A stretch of 64,000 nt of DNA, from the NCBI RefSeq assembly GCF_000423565.1, contig NZ_AUIF01000003.1:1-64000 (forward strand). The letters run 5' to 3'. Below, one piece after another: positions 16,870 to 25,375 of the stretch. Position 1 is the stretch's first letter; every line of letters begins with the position of its first letter. This stretch comes from Runella zeae DSM 19591. Its GTDB lineage: Bacteria; Bacteroidota; Bacteroidia; Cytophagales; Spirosomataceae. Both the position numbers and the translations under genes were made by a program. The notes beneath the pieces were generated by a model. It did not search any database and was not told where the DNA came from. It saw only the letters and a list, made by a program, of their open reading frames with translations.

Positions 16870-17427
16870 ATGTCACGTATAGGAAAAAAGCCGATTACGC
16901 TACCAGCAAACGTCACAGTATCGGTGTCAGATGAAAACATTGTAACAGTTAAAGGACCTAAAGGTTCTTTGAGCCGTGCAATCGATAGAGATATTACAAT
17001 AGAGGTAGAAGGAACTGAACTAGTAGTTAGCCGCCCTACCGAACAAAAACGTCACAAGGCAATGCATGGCCTTTATCGCGCACTCATCAACAATATGGTG
17101 ACGGGTGTAAGTGAAGGCTATAAAGCACAACTTGAAATTGTAGGGGTAGGTTACAAAGCTTCTGTCAATAACAATGTGCTAGAAATGAGCCTTGGCTATT
17201 CTCACGGAATCTATTTTGCTGTACCATCTGAAGTAAAGATAACAGCAACAATGGAGAAGGGTCAAAACCCGAAAGTTTTTTTGGAATGTATAGACAAAGA
17301 ACTTTTAGGTCAAATTGCAGCTAAAATCCGCTCATTCCGCAAAGTTGAACCTTACAAAGGTAAAGGTATTCGTTTTGTTGGAGAAGAGATTAGACGTAAG
17401 GCTGGTAAAGCGGCTGCTAAGAAGTAA
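16870..17427 (+). CDS. rplF: 50S ribosomal protein L6
   Basis: A 185-residue L6, two related beta domains near the factor-binding site. MSRIGKKPITLPANVTVSVS opens the protein, and the conserved C-terminal signature KVEPYKGKGIRFVGEEIRRK is intact. Normal length. rplR follows after 28 bp. Confidence 0.97.
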   Translation: MSRIGKKPITLPANVTVSVSDENIVTVKGPKGSLSRAIDRDITIEVEGTELVVSRPTEQKRHKAMHGLYRALINNMVTGVSEGYKAQLEIVGVGYKASVNNNVLEMSLGYSHGIYFAVPSEVKITATMEKGQNPKVFLECIDKELLGQIAAKIRSFRKVEPYKGKGIRFVGEEIRRKAGKAAAKK

Positions 17428-17455
17428 TCGGTAATCTGAAAAATAGTAAGCAATC

Positions 17456-17809
17456 ATGGCTTCAGTAAAAAGCGAAAGAAGACAGCGCATCAAGTACCGG
17501 ATTCGGAAAAAGGTAAATGGTACATCAGAAAAACCACGCCTTTCTGTATTCAGATCAAATGCGCGAATTTATGCGCAAATAATAGATGACACAAAAGGTC
17601 TCACTCTGGCAGCAGCTTCATCTTACGAACTTGACACAAATAAGTCAAGTGTAAATACAGAAGACGCTAAACAAGTAGGACTCAAAATAGCCGAAAAAGC
17701 TATTGCTGCAGGTGTTAGCACGGTTGTTTTTGACCGTAATGGTTATTTGTTTCATGGCAAAGTTAAAGCATTGGCAGACGGCGCTCGTGAGGGTGGTCTC
17801 AAATTCTAA
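17456..17809 (+). CDS. rplR: 50S ribosomal protein L18
   Basis: A 117-residue L18, which binds 5S rRNA together with L5. Typical blocks: [20 protein letters not shown] with [18 protein letters not shown], and [20 protein letters not shown]. Length is normal. rpsE starts 6 bp later. Confidence 0.97.
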   Translation: MASVKSERRQRIKYRIRKKVNGTSEKPRLSVFRSNARIYAQIIDDTKGLTLAAASSYELDTNKSSVNTEDAKQVGLKIAEKAIAAGVSTVVFDRNGYLFHGKVKALADGAREGGLKF

Positions 17810-17815
17810 TAAGAT

Positions 17816-18331
17816 ATGTCAAACAGTATTAAACCTGTGAAGTATAATGAGGCTGACCTTAAAGAAAAGGTAGTCGCTATCAATCGCGTTGCTAAAGTAG
17901 TAAAAGGTGGTCGCCGTTTTAGCTTCTCAGCAATCGTTGTCGTCGGTGACGGCAAAGGTGTAGTAGGTTACGGCTTAGGAAAAGCTAACGAAGTAACCGA
18001 CGCTATCGCAAAAGGAATCGAAGATGCGAAGAAAAACCTCGTACAAGTTCCTTTGCTCAAAGGTACAGTACCTCACGAAATGCACGGTAAGTTTAGTGGT
18101 GGTTTGGTTTTTGTAAAACCTGCCGCTCCTGGTACTGGAGTAATTGCAGGTGGTGCGATGCGTGCTGTTTTAGAGGCAGCAGGAGTGCATGATGTATTAG
18201 CGAAATCAAAAGGTTCTTCAAATCCTCACAATGTGGTAAAGGCAACTATCGATGCCTTACTAAAAATGAGAGCTCCTCATCAAGTAGCTTTCCAACGTGG
18301 GGTGAAGTTGGCCAAAGTTTTTAATGGATAA
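17816..18331 (+). CDS. rpsE: 30S ribosomal protein S5
   Basis: A 171-residue S5, involved in mRNA unwinding and decoding fidelity. The S5 signature [20 protein letters not shown] spans residues ~32-51 and is followed by the conserved [19 protein letters not shown] region. Standard length. rpmD follows after 12 bp. Confidence 0.97.
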   Translation: MSNSIKPVKYNEADLKEKVVAINRVAKVVKGGRRFSFSAIVVVGDGKGVVGYGLGKANEVTDAIAKGIEDAKKNLVQVPLLKGTVPHEMHGKFSGGLVFVKPAAPGTGVIAGGAMRAVLEAAGVHDVLAKSKGSSNPHNVVKATIDALLKMRAPHQVAFQRGVKLAKVFNG

Positions 18332-18343
18332 TCTTTTACGAAA

Positions 18344-18523
18344 ATGTCAAAGATAAGAGTTACACAAGTTAGAAGCAAAATTGGTCGACCTGAGAGCCAA
18401 AAGCGTACACTGACAGCTTTAGGCCTTGGTAAAATCAGCAGTAGCGTTGAGATTGAAGTGAATCCGGCCATCTCTGGTATGATTCGTCAAGTAGATCATT
18501 TAGTGAAAGTCGAAGAGATTTAA
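18344..18523 (+). CDS. rpmD: 50S ribosomal protein L30
   Basis: A short gene of 59 codons between rpsE and rplO, the canonical place for rpmD. The product begins MSKIRVTQVRSKIGRPESQK, followed by RTLTALGLGKISSSVEIEV, and ends VDHLVKVEEI. This is the L30 fold: an N-terminal strand, the IGRPESQKRTLTALGL helix and a C-terminal strand. The ATG at 18344 is 12 bp after the rpsE stop behind an AAA-rich stretch, and the stop is TAA at 18521-18523. Confidence 0.96.
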   Translation: MSKIRVTQVRSKIGRPESQKRTLTALGLGKISSSVEIEVNPAISGMIRQVDHLVKVEEI

Positions 18524-18530
18524 CAAAGAA

Positions 18531-18575
18531 GTTAATTGTTTGGTTGTACTTTTCTATGACTGCTAGACAATTAAC
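18531..18575. repeat. Inverted repeat in the rpmD-rplO spacer
   Basis: GTTAATTGTT at 18531-18540 faces GACAATTAAC at 18566-18575 (9 of 10 Watson-Crick pairs plus one wobble), with a 25-nt loop. It belongs with the similar stems at 12441-12500 and 22077-22119. Confidence 0.5.
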
Positions 18576-18598
18576 ACTTAACCATTCCCTTACAGGCA

Positions 18599-19045
18599 AT
18601 GAATCTTAGCTCATTAAAACCAGCCGCAGGCTCGGTAAAGACAAAAAAACGTTTAGGTAGAGGTCACGGTTCAGGAATGGGCGGAACATCTACTCGTGGA
18701 CATAAAGGGGCGCAGTCACGTTCTGGTTACAGTCAAAAAAGCCACTTTGAAGGTGGACAGATGCCTCTCCAAAGACGTGTTCCTAAATTTGGTTTCAAGA
18801 ACATAAACCGTGTAGAATACAAAGCACTTAATTTGGATACAATCCAAGCATTAGTAGAAAAAACTAACGTGGCTTTAGTTGATACAGAAGTGCTTTTGAG
18901 CAACGGATTAATTTCTAAAACAGATTTAGTGAAAGTACTTAATCGCGGTGAATTGAAAGCTGCAGTAGAAGTAAAAGTGCACGCTTTCTCTAAAACAGCC
19001 GCCGAAGCCATTGAAAAAGCAGGTGGAAAAGCAGTTACTTTGTAA
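18599..19045 (+). CDS. rplO: 50S ribosomal protein L15
   Basis: A 148-residue L15, a late-assembly protein. The Gly/Arg-rich N-terminus is characteristic: KKRLGRGHGSGMGGTSTRGH, then KGAQSRSGYSQKSHFEGGQM and PLQRRVPKFGF. Length is normal (E. coli 144). It precedes secY by 58 bp, which contain a promoter candidate. Confidence 0.97.
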   Translation: MNLSSLKPAAGSVKTKKRLGRGHGSGMGGTSTRGHKGAQSRSGYSQKSHFEGGQMPLQRRVPKFGFKNINRVEYKALNLDTIQALVEKTNVALVDTEVLLSNGLISKTDLVKVLNRGELKAAVEVKVHAFSKTAAEAIEKAGGKAVTL

Positions 19046-19071
19046 TCTTTCAAAAGATTTTTGTAACTTTG
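19039..19071 (+). promoter_or_regulatory. Internal promoter upstream of secY
   Basis: TTTG at 19039-19042, a 21-nt spacer, TAACTTTG at 19064-19071. The 10-mer GTAACTTTGC is identical to that of the rpsH promoter. It starts inside the last codons of rplO and lies about 33 bp before the secY ATG. Confidence 0.7.
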
Positions 19072-19103
19072 CCTGATTTTTTCACAGGTAAATCTAAAAA
19101 CGC

Positions 19104-20417
19104 ATGAAACGGTTTATACAGACCTTAAAAAATATCTTTTCAATTGAAGAGTTGAGAAATCGTATTCTCTACACTCTTCTCTTGATTTCAGTCTATCGAT
19201 TAGGTTATTATATTGTGCTACCCGGCGTAGACGAAGCAAAGCTTAACATCGATACCGGTGGCCTATTAGGGTTACTAGATACCTTTTTAGGGGGGGCATT
19301 TAGCAAAGCTTCAATCTTTGCGCTAGGTATTATGCCTTACATTTCTGCGTCAATTGCTATCCAGCTTTTGACAATGGCTCTGCCTTATTTCCAAAAAATG
19401 CAGAAGGAAGGTGAGTCTGGGCGGAAAAAACTGAACCAAATCACGCGAGTACTTACAATTTTTGTAACTATTGCACAATCGATTAGCTATTTGCAAACAA
19501 CGATCTCGACAGATGCATTACTAATCAGTCGAGCCTCGTTTACAATTTCGTCTGTGTTTATTCTTACAGCTGGTACCATTTTCTGTATGTGGTTAGGCGA
19601 ACGAATTACAGACAAGGGAATTGGAAACGGCACTTCGATGCTTATTATGATTGGTATTGTTTCTCGTTTTCCCAAAGCGATCTTTCAGGAAGCATCTTCA
19701 AGAGGTTCAGGTGAGGCTTTGATTTTTGTACTGGAAATAGTAGCCTTATTCTTAGTAGTAATGTTTGCAGTAGCACTGACACAGGCCGTTCGCCGAATCC
19801 CTATTCAATATGCCAAACAGGTAGTAGGTAATAAAGTAATGGGAGGTCAAAGACAATATCTTCCCCTTAAGCTCAATACTTCGGGAGTAATGCCTATCAT
19901 TTTTGCTCAGGCATTGATGTTTATTCCTTCTTTAGTCGCAGGGCTTTTCGCGGAAAAAAGTGACTTCGCTAGTTCTATTGCAACTATATTTAACGATTAT
20001 ACGACGTGGCAGTACAATGGCCTCTTTGCAACGTTAATTATTGTTTTCACCTTCTTCTATACTGCAATTGCAATTAACCCGCAGCAGATAGCAGACGATA
20101 TGAAACGTGGAGGTGGATTTATTCCGGGTGTTAAACCTGGCTTAGCAACATCGGATTTTATTGCAACTGTTCTTGATCGGATTACTTTACCAGGCGGTAT
20201 TTTGTTAGCAGTTGTAGCTATTCTACCCTCTCTGGCAAGTTTGACCGGTATGACTCGTGAATTTGCTCAATTCTTTGGTGGTACTTCATTGCTTATCCTT
20301 GTGGGAGTTGTTTTGGATACACTCCAACAGGTTGAAAGCTATCTCTTGATGAAGAGATACGAAGGTTTGATGAAATCTGGACGTGTAAAAGGTCGTACAG
20401 AAACAGTTGCTGCCTAA
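19104..20417 (+). CDS. secY: Protein translocase channel subunit SecY
   Basis: A 437-residue SecY, the 10-helix core of the Sec translocon. Seen: the plug region after TM1 (DTGGLLGLLDTFLGGAFSKA), the MPYISASIAIQLLTMALPYF helix, and the TM9-TM10 block ending MKRYEGLMKSGRVKGR. Length is standard. Its TAA stop overlaps the ATG of map by one base (TAATG), so the two are translationally coupled. It exports substrates before T9SS or outer-membrane assembly. Confidence 0.97.
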   Translation: MKRFIQTLKNIFSIEELRNRILYTLLLISVYRLGYYIVLPGVDEAKLNIDTGGLLGLLDTFLGGAFSKASIFALGIMPYISASIAIQLLTMALPYFQKMQKEGESGRKKLNQITRVLTIFVTIAQSISYLQTTISTDALLISRASFTISSVFILTAGTIFCMWLGERITDKGIGNGTSMLIMIGIVSRFPKAIFQEASSRGSGEALIFVLEIVALFLVVMFAVALTQAVRRIPIQYAKQVVGNKVMGGQRQYLPLKLNTSGVMPIIFAQALMFIPSLVAGLFAEKSDFASSIATIFNDYTTWQYNGLFATLIIVFTFFYTAIAINPQQIADDMKRGGGFIPGVKPGLATSDFIATVLDRITLPGGILLAVVAILPSLASLTGMTREFAQFFGGTSLLILVGVVLDTLQQVESYLLMKRYEGLMKSGRVKGRTETVAA

Positions 20418-21220
20418 TGTCAAAGATGATGTTTCTAAAATCAGAAGAAGAAGTCTTACTGATTAAGGAAAGCGCACAAGTATTAGGAAAAACGCATGCT
20501 GAGGTAGCTAAATGGATAAAACCAGGGGTTACTACTAAGCAATTAGATAAAATAGCAGACGAATATATAAGAGACAATAAAGGTATACCTTCTTTTAAGG
20601 GGTATAACGGATTCCCAGCTTCGCTTTGCATATCTCTCAACGAAACAGTGGTACATGGTTTTCCTAGCCAATATGTGTTGAAAGAAGGAGATGTAATATC
20701 AATCGACTGCGGCGTAAAATTGCACGGATTTCACAGCGATAGTGCTTATACTTACCCTGTTGGTACCGTAAGTACAGAAGCAATGAATCTGCTAAAACGT
20801 ACAAAGCAATCGCTCTATTTGGGGATAGAACAAGCGGTAGAAGGAAAAAGTGTAGGAGATATAGGGTTTGCTATTCAGTCATACGTTGAGCGTTTTGGTT
20901 ATGGTGTGGTTAGAGAGTTGGTGGGGCATGGCGTAGGCCGAAACCTTCATGAAAGTCCCGAGGTTCCTAATTATGGAAAGAAAGGTCAAGGACCAAAGCT
21001 AAAAGAAGGGATTGTGATAGCCATAGAACCTATGATAACCCTTGGGAAGCGTACAGTAGTGCAGGAAAAAGACGGATGGACAATACGTACTGCCGACCGT
21101 AAGCCTGCCGCTCACTTTGAGCATACTGTATTGGTACGAAAAGGGAAAGCCGAGATTTTGACCACGTTTAAATATATAGAGGAAGTAACCGAAAACACGA
21201 CGTTAATGGTAAGCGTCTAA
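20417..21220 (+). CDS. map: Methionine aminopeptidase, type I
   Basis: A 267-residue type I methionine aminopeptidase that removes the initiator Met from nascent proteins. All metal ligands and active-site His residues are visible: His80, Asp97 (SIDCGV), Asp108 (FHSDSAYTY), His171 (GHGVGRN), His178, Glu204 (AIEPMI) and Glu235 (FEHTVLV). It overlaps the secY stop by one base and is followed 22 bp later by infA, a common spc-operon order. Confidence 0.96.
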   Translation: MSKMMFLKSEEEVLLIKESAQVLGKTHAEVAKWIKPGVTTKQLDKIADEYIRDNKGIPSFKGYNGFPASLCISLNETVVHGFPSQYVLKEGDVISIDCGVKLHGFHSDSAYTYPVGTVSTEAMNLLKRTKQSLYLGIEQAVEGKSVGDIGFAIQSYVERFGYGVVRELVGHGVGRNLHESPEVPNYGKKGQGPKLKEGIVIAIEPMITLGKRTVVQEKDGWTIRTADRKPAAHFEHTVLVRKGKAEILTTFKYIEEVTENTTLMVSV

Positions 21221-21242
21221 CTTTCTTACCAAAAAGCTGTAT

Positions 21243-21461
21243 ATGGCAAAACAAGGACTTATCGAAGTAGATGGAATTATTGTAGAGGCATTATCAAATG
21301 CTATGTTTAGAGTACAACTTGAAAACAAGCATGAAGTAATCGCCCATATTTCGGGTAAGATGAGAATGAATTACATTAAAATCTTGCAAGGTGACCGAGT
21401 CAAATTAGAGATGTCACCCTATGATTTGTCTAAAGCTCGGATAATTTACCGATATAAATAA
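21243..21461 (+). CDS. infA: Translation initiation factor IF-1
   Basis: A 72-residue IF-1, an OB-fold protein that occupies the ribosomal A site during initiation. [20 protein letters not shown] with [19 protein letters not shown] and [18 protein letters not shown] are diagnostic. The length is exactly the usual 72. rpmJ follows after 90 bp. Confidence 0.97.
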   Translation: MAKQGLIEVDGIIVEALSNAMFRVQLENKHEVIAHISGKMRMNYIKILQGDRVKLEMSPYDLSKARIIYRYK

Positions 21462-21551
21462 CAGTAACTTGATGGTAGATAGCGAATTTTAGAATACTTT
21501 TTTAAGAAATTCTATTGTTTCAAAATCTTAAATCCAAAATCAAATACAACA

Positions 21552-21668
21552 ATGAAAGTTAAAGCGTCTATTAAAAAGCGCAGTGCTGAATGTAAAGTGA
21601 TTCGCCGTAAAGGGAAACTTTACGTTATCAATAAGAAAAATCCCAAGTACAAACAAAGACAAGGATAA
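21552..21668 (+). CDS. rpmJ: 50S ribosomal protein L36, zinc-free form
   Basis: A 38-codon gene between infA and rpsM, the canonical site. The product begins [20 protein letters not shown] and ends [18 protein letters not shown]. The C-x2-C-x12-C-x4-H zinc ribbon of classical L36 is lost: Ser11, Asn28 and Tyr33 replace ligands and only Cys14 remains, the usual Bacteroidota form. ATG at 21552 follows CAACA and the stop is TAA at 21666-21668. Confidence 0.96.
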   Translation: MKVKASIKKRSAECKVIRRKGKLYVINKKNPKYKQRQG

Positions 21669-21677
21669 TTATAAGAT

Positions 21678-22055
21678 ATGGCACGTATTGCAGGTGTTGA
21701 CATTCCGGATAAAAAACGCGGTGAAATTTCGTTAACTTATATTTACGGAATCGGACGTAGCTCTTCTCGTAAAATATTGGAGAAAGCCGGAGTTAATTTA
21801 GACAAAAAAGTAGCTGAATGGTCTGATGAGGAAGCGAACGCTATCCGGGCGATCATTAACGGTGAATATAACACAGAAGGAACTCTTCGCTCAGAAATTC
21901 AGTTGAGCATCAAGCGCCTTATGGATATTGGTTGCTATCGTGGTTTGCGCCATCGTAAAGGATTGCCTGTACGTGGTCAAAGAACAAAAAACAATAGCCG
22001 CACGCGTAAAGGAAAACGTAAGACAGTGGCCAACAAGAAAAAAGCTACTAAGTAG
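21678..22055 (+). CDS. rpsM: 30S ribosomal protein S13
   Basis: A 125-residue S13, a head protein contacting P-site tRNA and S19. [20 protein letters not shown] with [10 protein letters not shown] and the C-terminal [28 protein letters not shown] block identify it. It starts 9 bp after rpmJ and begins the alpha-operon part (rpsM-rpsK-rpsD-rpoA-rplQ). Confidence 0.97.
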   Translation: MARIAGVDIPDKKRGEISLTYIYGIGRSSSRKILEKAGVNLDKKVAEWSDEEANAIRAIINGEYNTEGTLRSEIQLSIKRLMDIGCYRGLRHRKGLPVRGQRTKNNSRTRKGKRKTVANKKKATK

Positions 22056-22076
22056 TAATTGAGTTAAAAGTTATTT

Positions 22077-22119
22077 GTTAGTAGTTGATTTTAATTAACG
22101 ATACAAATGACTAATAACA
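22077..22119. repeat. Inverted repeat in the rpsM-rpsK spacer
   Basis: TGTTAGTAGTT at 22077-22087 faces GACTAATAACA at 22109-22119 (9 of 11 pairs, plus a wobble), with a loop of 21 nt. It resembles the stems in two other spacers of this operon. Confidence 0.45.
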
Positions 22120-22137
22120 TTCAACCTGAATAATAAA

Positions 22138-22533
22138 ATGGCTCAAAATAAGCGTAAAGATAAAGCTAAAAAACGCGTTGTACAGGTGGAGCAAGTTGGC
22201 CAAGTCCATATCAAAGCTTCATTTAACAACATCATTATCTCAGTTACCAATTTGTCAGGGCAAGTCATTTCTTGGGCATCTGCTGGTAAAATGGGCTTCA
22301 AAGGCTCTAAGAAAAATACTCCTTATGCTGCACAAACAGCAGCTCAAAGCTGCGCTCAAGTAGCGTATGACCTAGGAATGCGTAAAGCTGAGGTGTTTGT
22401 TAAAGGTCCTGGTTCTGGTCGTGAATCGGCGATTCGTACCGTACAAAACGTGGGTATTGAAGTAACAACTATCAAAGATATTACTCCACTACCTCACAAT
22501 GGTTGCCGTCCCCCCAAACGTAGAAGAGTATAA
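22138..22533 (+). CDS. rpsK: 30S ribosomal protein S11
   Basis: A 131-residue S11, part of the platform that contacts the mRNA exit. Blocks: [37 protein letters not shown], and the C-terminal [18 protein letters not shown], which is strongly conserved. A 103-bp structured spacer separates it from rpsD. Confidence 0.97.
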   Translation: MAQNKRKDKAKKRVVQVEQVGQVHIKASFNNIIISVTNLSGQVISWASAGKMGFKGSKKNTPYAAQTAAQSCAQVAYDLGMRKAEVFVKGPGSGRESAIRTVQNVGIEVTTIKDITPLPHNGCRPPKRRRV

Positions 22534-22552
22534 TTACTAAGTTTTTATAAAG

Positions 22553-22605
22553 CCGTAAGGACAATCCGCAATTTGGACACTGGGGTTGCAGGATTGTTCA
22601 TACGG
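22553..22605 (+). promoter_or_regulatory. Long hairpin in the rpsD leader (attenuator or autoregulatory site)
   Basis: Bases 22553-22571 pair with 22586-22605 to give about 16 bp with one A-A mismatch (22558/22600), one bulged A (22590) and one G-T wobble; the loop is 22572-22585. It is followed by TAATTTTTG. The shape fits an intrinsic terminator or a structured r-protein binding leader for S4, known to autoregulate in other phyla. Function here is inference. Confidence 0.65.
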
Positions 22606-22636
22606 TAATTTTTGTGTTTAAATTAATTCAATTCAA

Positions 22637-23248
22637 ATGGCACGTTATACAGGTCCAAAGTCAAAAATTTCACGCCGTTTTGGTGAACCCATCATGGGAC
22701 CAAGCAAGGCGTTGAATAAGAAAAACTATCCTCCCGGTCAGCATGGCCGTGGTCGCCGTAGCAAAAAGTCAGAGTACGCACTTCAGCTACAAGAAAAACA
22801 AAAAGTGAAATATACTTACGGTATTTTGGAACGCCAATTCCGTAACTTGTTTCACCGCGCAGCAGTACGTGAAGGTATTACTGGTGAGAACTTGCTCAAA
22901 TTGTGCGAAGCACGTTTGGATAATACAGTGTATCGTTTGGGTATCGCTCCCACTCGCCGCGCCGCTCGTCAGTTAGTAACTCACAAGCACATCACTATTG
23001 ATGGTGAGGTTGTAAACGTTCCTTCATTTTCGCTTCGCCCAGGGCAAGTAGTTGGAGTACGTGAAAAATCAAAATCACTCGAGGCTATTACAGCTAGTTT
23101 GGTTGCACGTACAGCGGCAGCTAAGCGTTTTAACTGGCTTGAATGGGATAACTCTTTAATGGTTGGTAAGTTTGTTCAGTATCCAGAACGCGATCAGATT
23201 CCTGAGAACGTCAACGAACAAGCCATCGTCGAATTGTACTCGAAGTAA
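22637..23248 (+). CDS. rpsD: 30S ribosomal protein S4
   Basis: A 203-residue S4, a primary 16S-binding protein. The N-terminal zinc knuckle of some S4 proteins is absent (no Cys in the first 90 residues). The S4 RNA-binding domain is visible as [20 protein letters not shown], then [19 protein letters not shown]. Normal length. A structured leader precedes it and two terminator-like hairpins follow it, so its level may be set separately from its neighbours. Confidence 0.97.
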   Translation: MARYTGPKSKISRRFGEPIMGPSKALNKKNYPPGQHGRGRRSKKSEYALQLQEKQKVKYTYGILERQFRNLFHRAAVREGITGENLLKLCEARLDNTVYRLGIAPTRRAARQLVTHKHITIDGEVVNVPSFSLRPGQVVGVREKSKSLEAITASLVARTAAAKRFNWLEWDNSLMVGKFVQYPERDQIPENVNEQAIVELYSK

Positions 23249-23261
23249 CTTTAAAGTATTG

Positions 23262-23305
23262 CAAAACCCATTGGGGTGGGATTCCACGTCAAGGGTTTTG
23301 TTTTT
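23262..23305 (+). terminator. Terminator-like hairpin 1 between rpsD and rpoA
   Basis: CAAAACCC (23262-23269) pairs with GGGTTTTG (23293-23300), followed by TTTTTG; the loop holds a small GTGG/CCAC stem. It starts 13 bp after the rpsD stop and is probably an attenuator, because rpoA follows. Confidence 0.6.
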
Positions 23306-23331
23306 GTATGTTTAGTAAAACATACTTTTTT
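23306..23331 (+). terminator. Terminator-like hairpin 2 between rpsD and rpoA
   Basis: A perfect 8-bp stem GTATGTTT (23306-23313) / AAACATAC (23318-23325) with AGTA loop is followed by six T residues. It lies directly after hairpin 1, giving two tandem terminator-like structures 44 bp before the rpoA ATG. Confidence 0.65.
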
Positions 23332-23374
23332 GGCTTATTGCCACACTTCGGACTCTAAAAAAACTGCTAATCCT

Positions 23375-24364
23375 ATGTCTATTTTAGCATTCCAAATGCC
23401 CGACAAAGTCGTAATGGAAAAAGCCGACGATTTTCACGGGTTGTTTGAGTTCAAGCCTCTTGAAAAAGGTTTTGGCGTAACAATCGGAAATGCGTTGCGC
23501 CGTATTTTGCTTTCATCACTTGAGGGGTACGCTATTATTAGTGTAAAATTCCCCAGTGTACTTCATGAGTTTTCCTCAATTGAAGGGGTGGTGGAAGATG
23601 TTACCGAAATCGTGCTGAACCTTAAAATGGTACGCTTTAAAAAGGTTTCGGAATTGGTTGATAACAAAATCACGGTAAGTGTTAAGAACCAATCAGTCGT
23701 AACCGCTGGCGATATTGCTAAGTTTACTTCTTCGTTTCAGGTTTTAAACCCCGATTTAGTTATTTGCCACATCGACGACCAGATTACTTTTGAGATGGAA
23801 ATCATCCTTGAGAAGGGTCGTGGATATGTACCTGCGGACGAACCGCGCAACATGGAATTGCCGATAGGGCACATTCCTATTGATGCGATTTATACGCCCA
23901 TTAAAAATGTTAAGTATAGCGTTGAAAACACGCGTGTAGAACAGAAAACTGACTACGAAAAACTGCTCATTGAAGTAACTACCGACGGGTCTATTCACCC
24001 TGAAGAAGCTTTGAAAGGAGCTGCTTACATTTTGATTCAACACTTCATGTTGTTCTCTGACCAAACTATGACGTTTGAAACTCAGAAAAATGATGAAGTA
24101 AGCGAAGTAGATGAAGAAATGCTTCGTATGCGTAAGCTTTTGAAAACACCTCTTGCCGACCTTGATTTGTCTGTGCGGGCATACAACTGCCTCAAATCAG
24201 CCGACATCAAATCGCTGGGTGATCTTGTCAAATTAGAAGTAGCTGACATGATGAAGTTCCGTAATTTTGGTAAAAAATCTTTAACAGAATTGGAACAACT
24301 TGTGGCAGAGAAAAACCTTGTTTTTGGTATGGACGTTGCGAAGTACCGCTTAGACGAGGATTAA
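23375..24364 (+). CDS. rpoA: RNA polymerase subunit alpha
   Basis: A 329-residue RpoA. The N-terminal dimerisation domain begins [20 protein letters not shown], then [16 protein letters not shown]. The alphaCTD (~245-329) contains [20 protein letters not shown] and [16 protein letters not shown] frame upstream to 23276 exists, but those codons would lie inside two hairpins and read unlike RpoA; the ATG at 23375 matches the usual length and N-terminus ([11 protein letters not shown]). It sits between terminator-like structures, which suggests that alpha synthesis is tuned apart from the ribosomal proteins. Confidence 0.96.
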   Translation: MSILAFQMPDKVVMEKADDFHGLFEFKPLEKGFGVTIGNALRRILLSSLEGYAIISVKFPSVLHEFSSIEGVVEDVTEIVLNLKMVRFKKVSELVDNKITVSVKNQSVVTAGDIAKFTSSFQVLNPDLVICHIDDQITFEMEIILEKGRGYVPADEPRNMELPIGHIPIDAIYTPIKNVKYSVENTRVEQKTDYEKLLIEVTTDGSIHPEEALKGAAYILIQHFMLFSDQTMTFETQKNDEVSEVDEEMLRMRKLLKTPLADLDLSVRAYNCLKSADIKSLGDLVKLEVADMMKFRNFGKKSLTELEQLVAEKNLVFGMDVAKYRLDED

Positions 24365-24377
24365 TGTTTATTTAACA

Positions 24378-24409
24378 TAAGATGTGTTCGCACATCTTAG
24401 TTTATTTTT
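24378..24409 (+). terminator. UUCG-capped hairpin between rpoA and rplQ
   Basis: TAAGATGTG (24378-24386) pairs perfectly with CACATCTTA (24391-24399) around a TTCG tetraloop, then GTTTATTTTT. It lies in the 118-bp rpoA-rplQ spacer and may be a partial terminator or an RNA-stabilising hairpin. Confidence 0.65.
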
Positions 24410-24482
24410 AACAAATTATTTCACCGGTTAGTATTCTGAAGCGCGTAAATCGCCGCTCGAAGCTAATCTCAAACTCAAACCA

Positions 24483-25256
24483 ATGAGACACGGTAAAAAA
24501 GACAACCATTTAGGTCGTACCTCATCGCACCGTAGTGCTTTGTTGCGAAACATGGCTGCATCGTTGATTTTGCACAAGCGTATCCAAACTACCTTGGCAA
24601 AAGCAAAAGAGCTTAAAAAATTTGTAGAACCAATTTTGACACGTGCTAAGGAAGACAATACCCACAATCGTCGTATTGTTTTTTCTTATATCCCTGAAAA
24701 AGAGGTTATCAAAGAACTCTTCAGTACTGTATCTGACAAAATCGCTGACCGTCCCGGTGGATACACTCGTATCATTAAATTGGGTACTCGTCAAGGAGAT
24801 GCGGCTGAAATATGCTTGATTGAGCTAGTTGACTTTAACGAAACTCTTCTAACAGCAGTTGAAGAGAAAGCTGCTAAAACTCGTCGTAGCCGTCGCGGAG
24901 GTAAAAAAGCTGCTTCTCAAGATGAGCCAGAAACCTCTGCTGTAGAAGTAAAAGCTGCACCTACTGTAATCGAAGAAGCTCCTTCTACTGAGGAAGCTGC
25001 TACTGAAGCCACTGATGATTTAGAGATCATCGAGGGTATTGGACCTAAAATTGCTGCTGCTTTAGTTAGCGCAGGTGTGAGTACCTTTGCTCAACTTGCA
25101 GATACAACTCCTGAAGACATTCAGAAAATTGTGTCTGAGGCTGGTATTGGTTCGAAAAGTCCAGCTACTTGGCCCCAACAAGCTGCCCTTGCTCGTGACG
25201 GCAAATTTGATGAATTGAAAACTTGGCAAGACGAATTAAACGCTGGTCAAGAATAA
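24483..25256 (+). CDS. rplQ: 50S ribosomal protein L17 with C-terminal helix-hairpin-helix domain
   Basis: A 257-residue L17, about twice the usual ~120. Residues 1-122 are the L17 core ([20 protein letters not shown] at the start, [20 protein letters not shown] later), located near the exit tunnel. Residues 123-178 are a basic then Ala/Glu-rich linker. Residues 179-257 form a helix-hairpin-helix-like domain beginning [20 protein letters not shown], similar to domains seen in HhH nucleic-acid-binding proteins and on some alphaproteobacterial L21 proteins. The extension is in frame with no break and is presumably real. It is the last gene of the cluster. Confidence 0.95.
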   Translation: MRHGKKDNHLGRTSSHRSALLRNMAASLILHKRIQTTLAKAKELKKFVEPILTRAKEDNTHNRRIVFSYIPEKEVIKELFSTVSDKIADRPGGYTRIIKLGTRQGDAAEICLIELVDFNETLLTAVEEKAAKTRRSRRGGKKAASQDEPETSAVEVKAAPTVIEEAPSTEEAATEATDDLEIIEGIGPKIAAALVSAGVSTFAQLADTTPEDIQKIVSEAGIGSKSPATWPQQAALARDGKFDELKTWQDELNAGQE

Positions 25257-25303
25257 TTTTTCTCCTAAAGAATAAAAATAAATGAAGAAAAATTAAAATA
25301 CAG

Positions 25304-25337
25304 AAGGGGTTAAACGAAAGTTTAGCCCCTTTTTTTT
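25304..25337 (+). terminator. Intrinsic terminator of the ribosomal protein supercluster
   Basis: An 11-bp stem (AGGGGTTAAAC / GTTTAGCCCCT, one G-T wobble) is followed by a run of T residues. It closes the rplC-rplQ transcription unit. Confidence 0.9.
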
Positions 25338-25375
25338 GAAATTTGTAGCAACAATTCTCAATTACTAAATAAAAA

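Noticed and set aside
23276-23374. Longer rpoA start at 23276
   Set aside because: The codons run through two terminator-like hairpins and do not resemble RpoA; 23375 gives the normal N-terminus.
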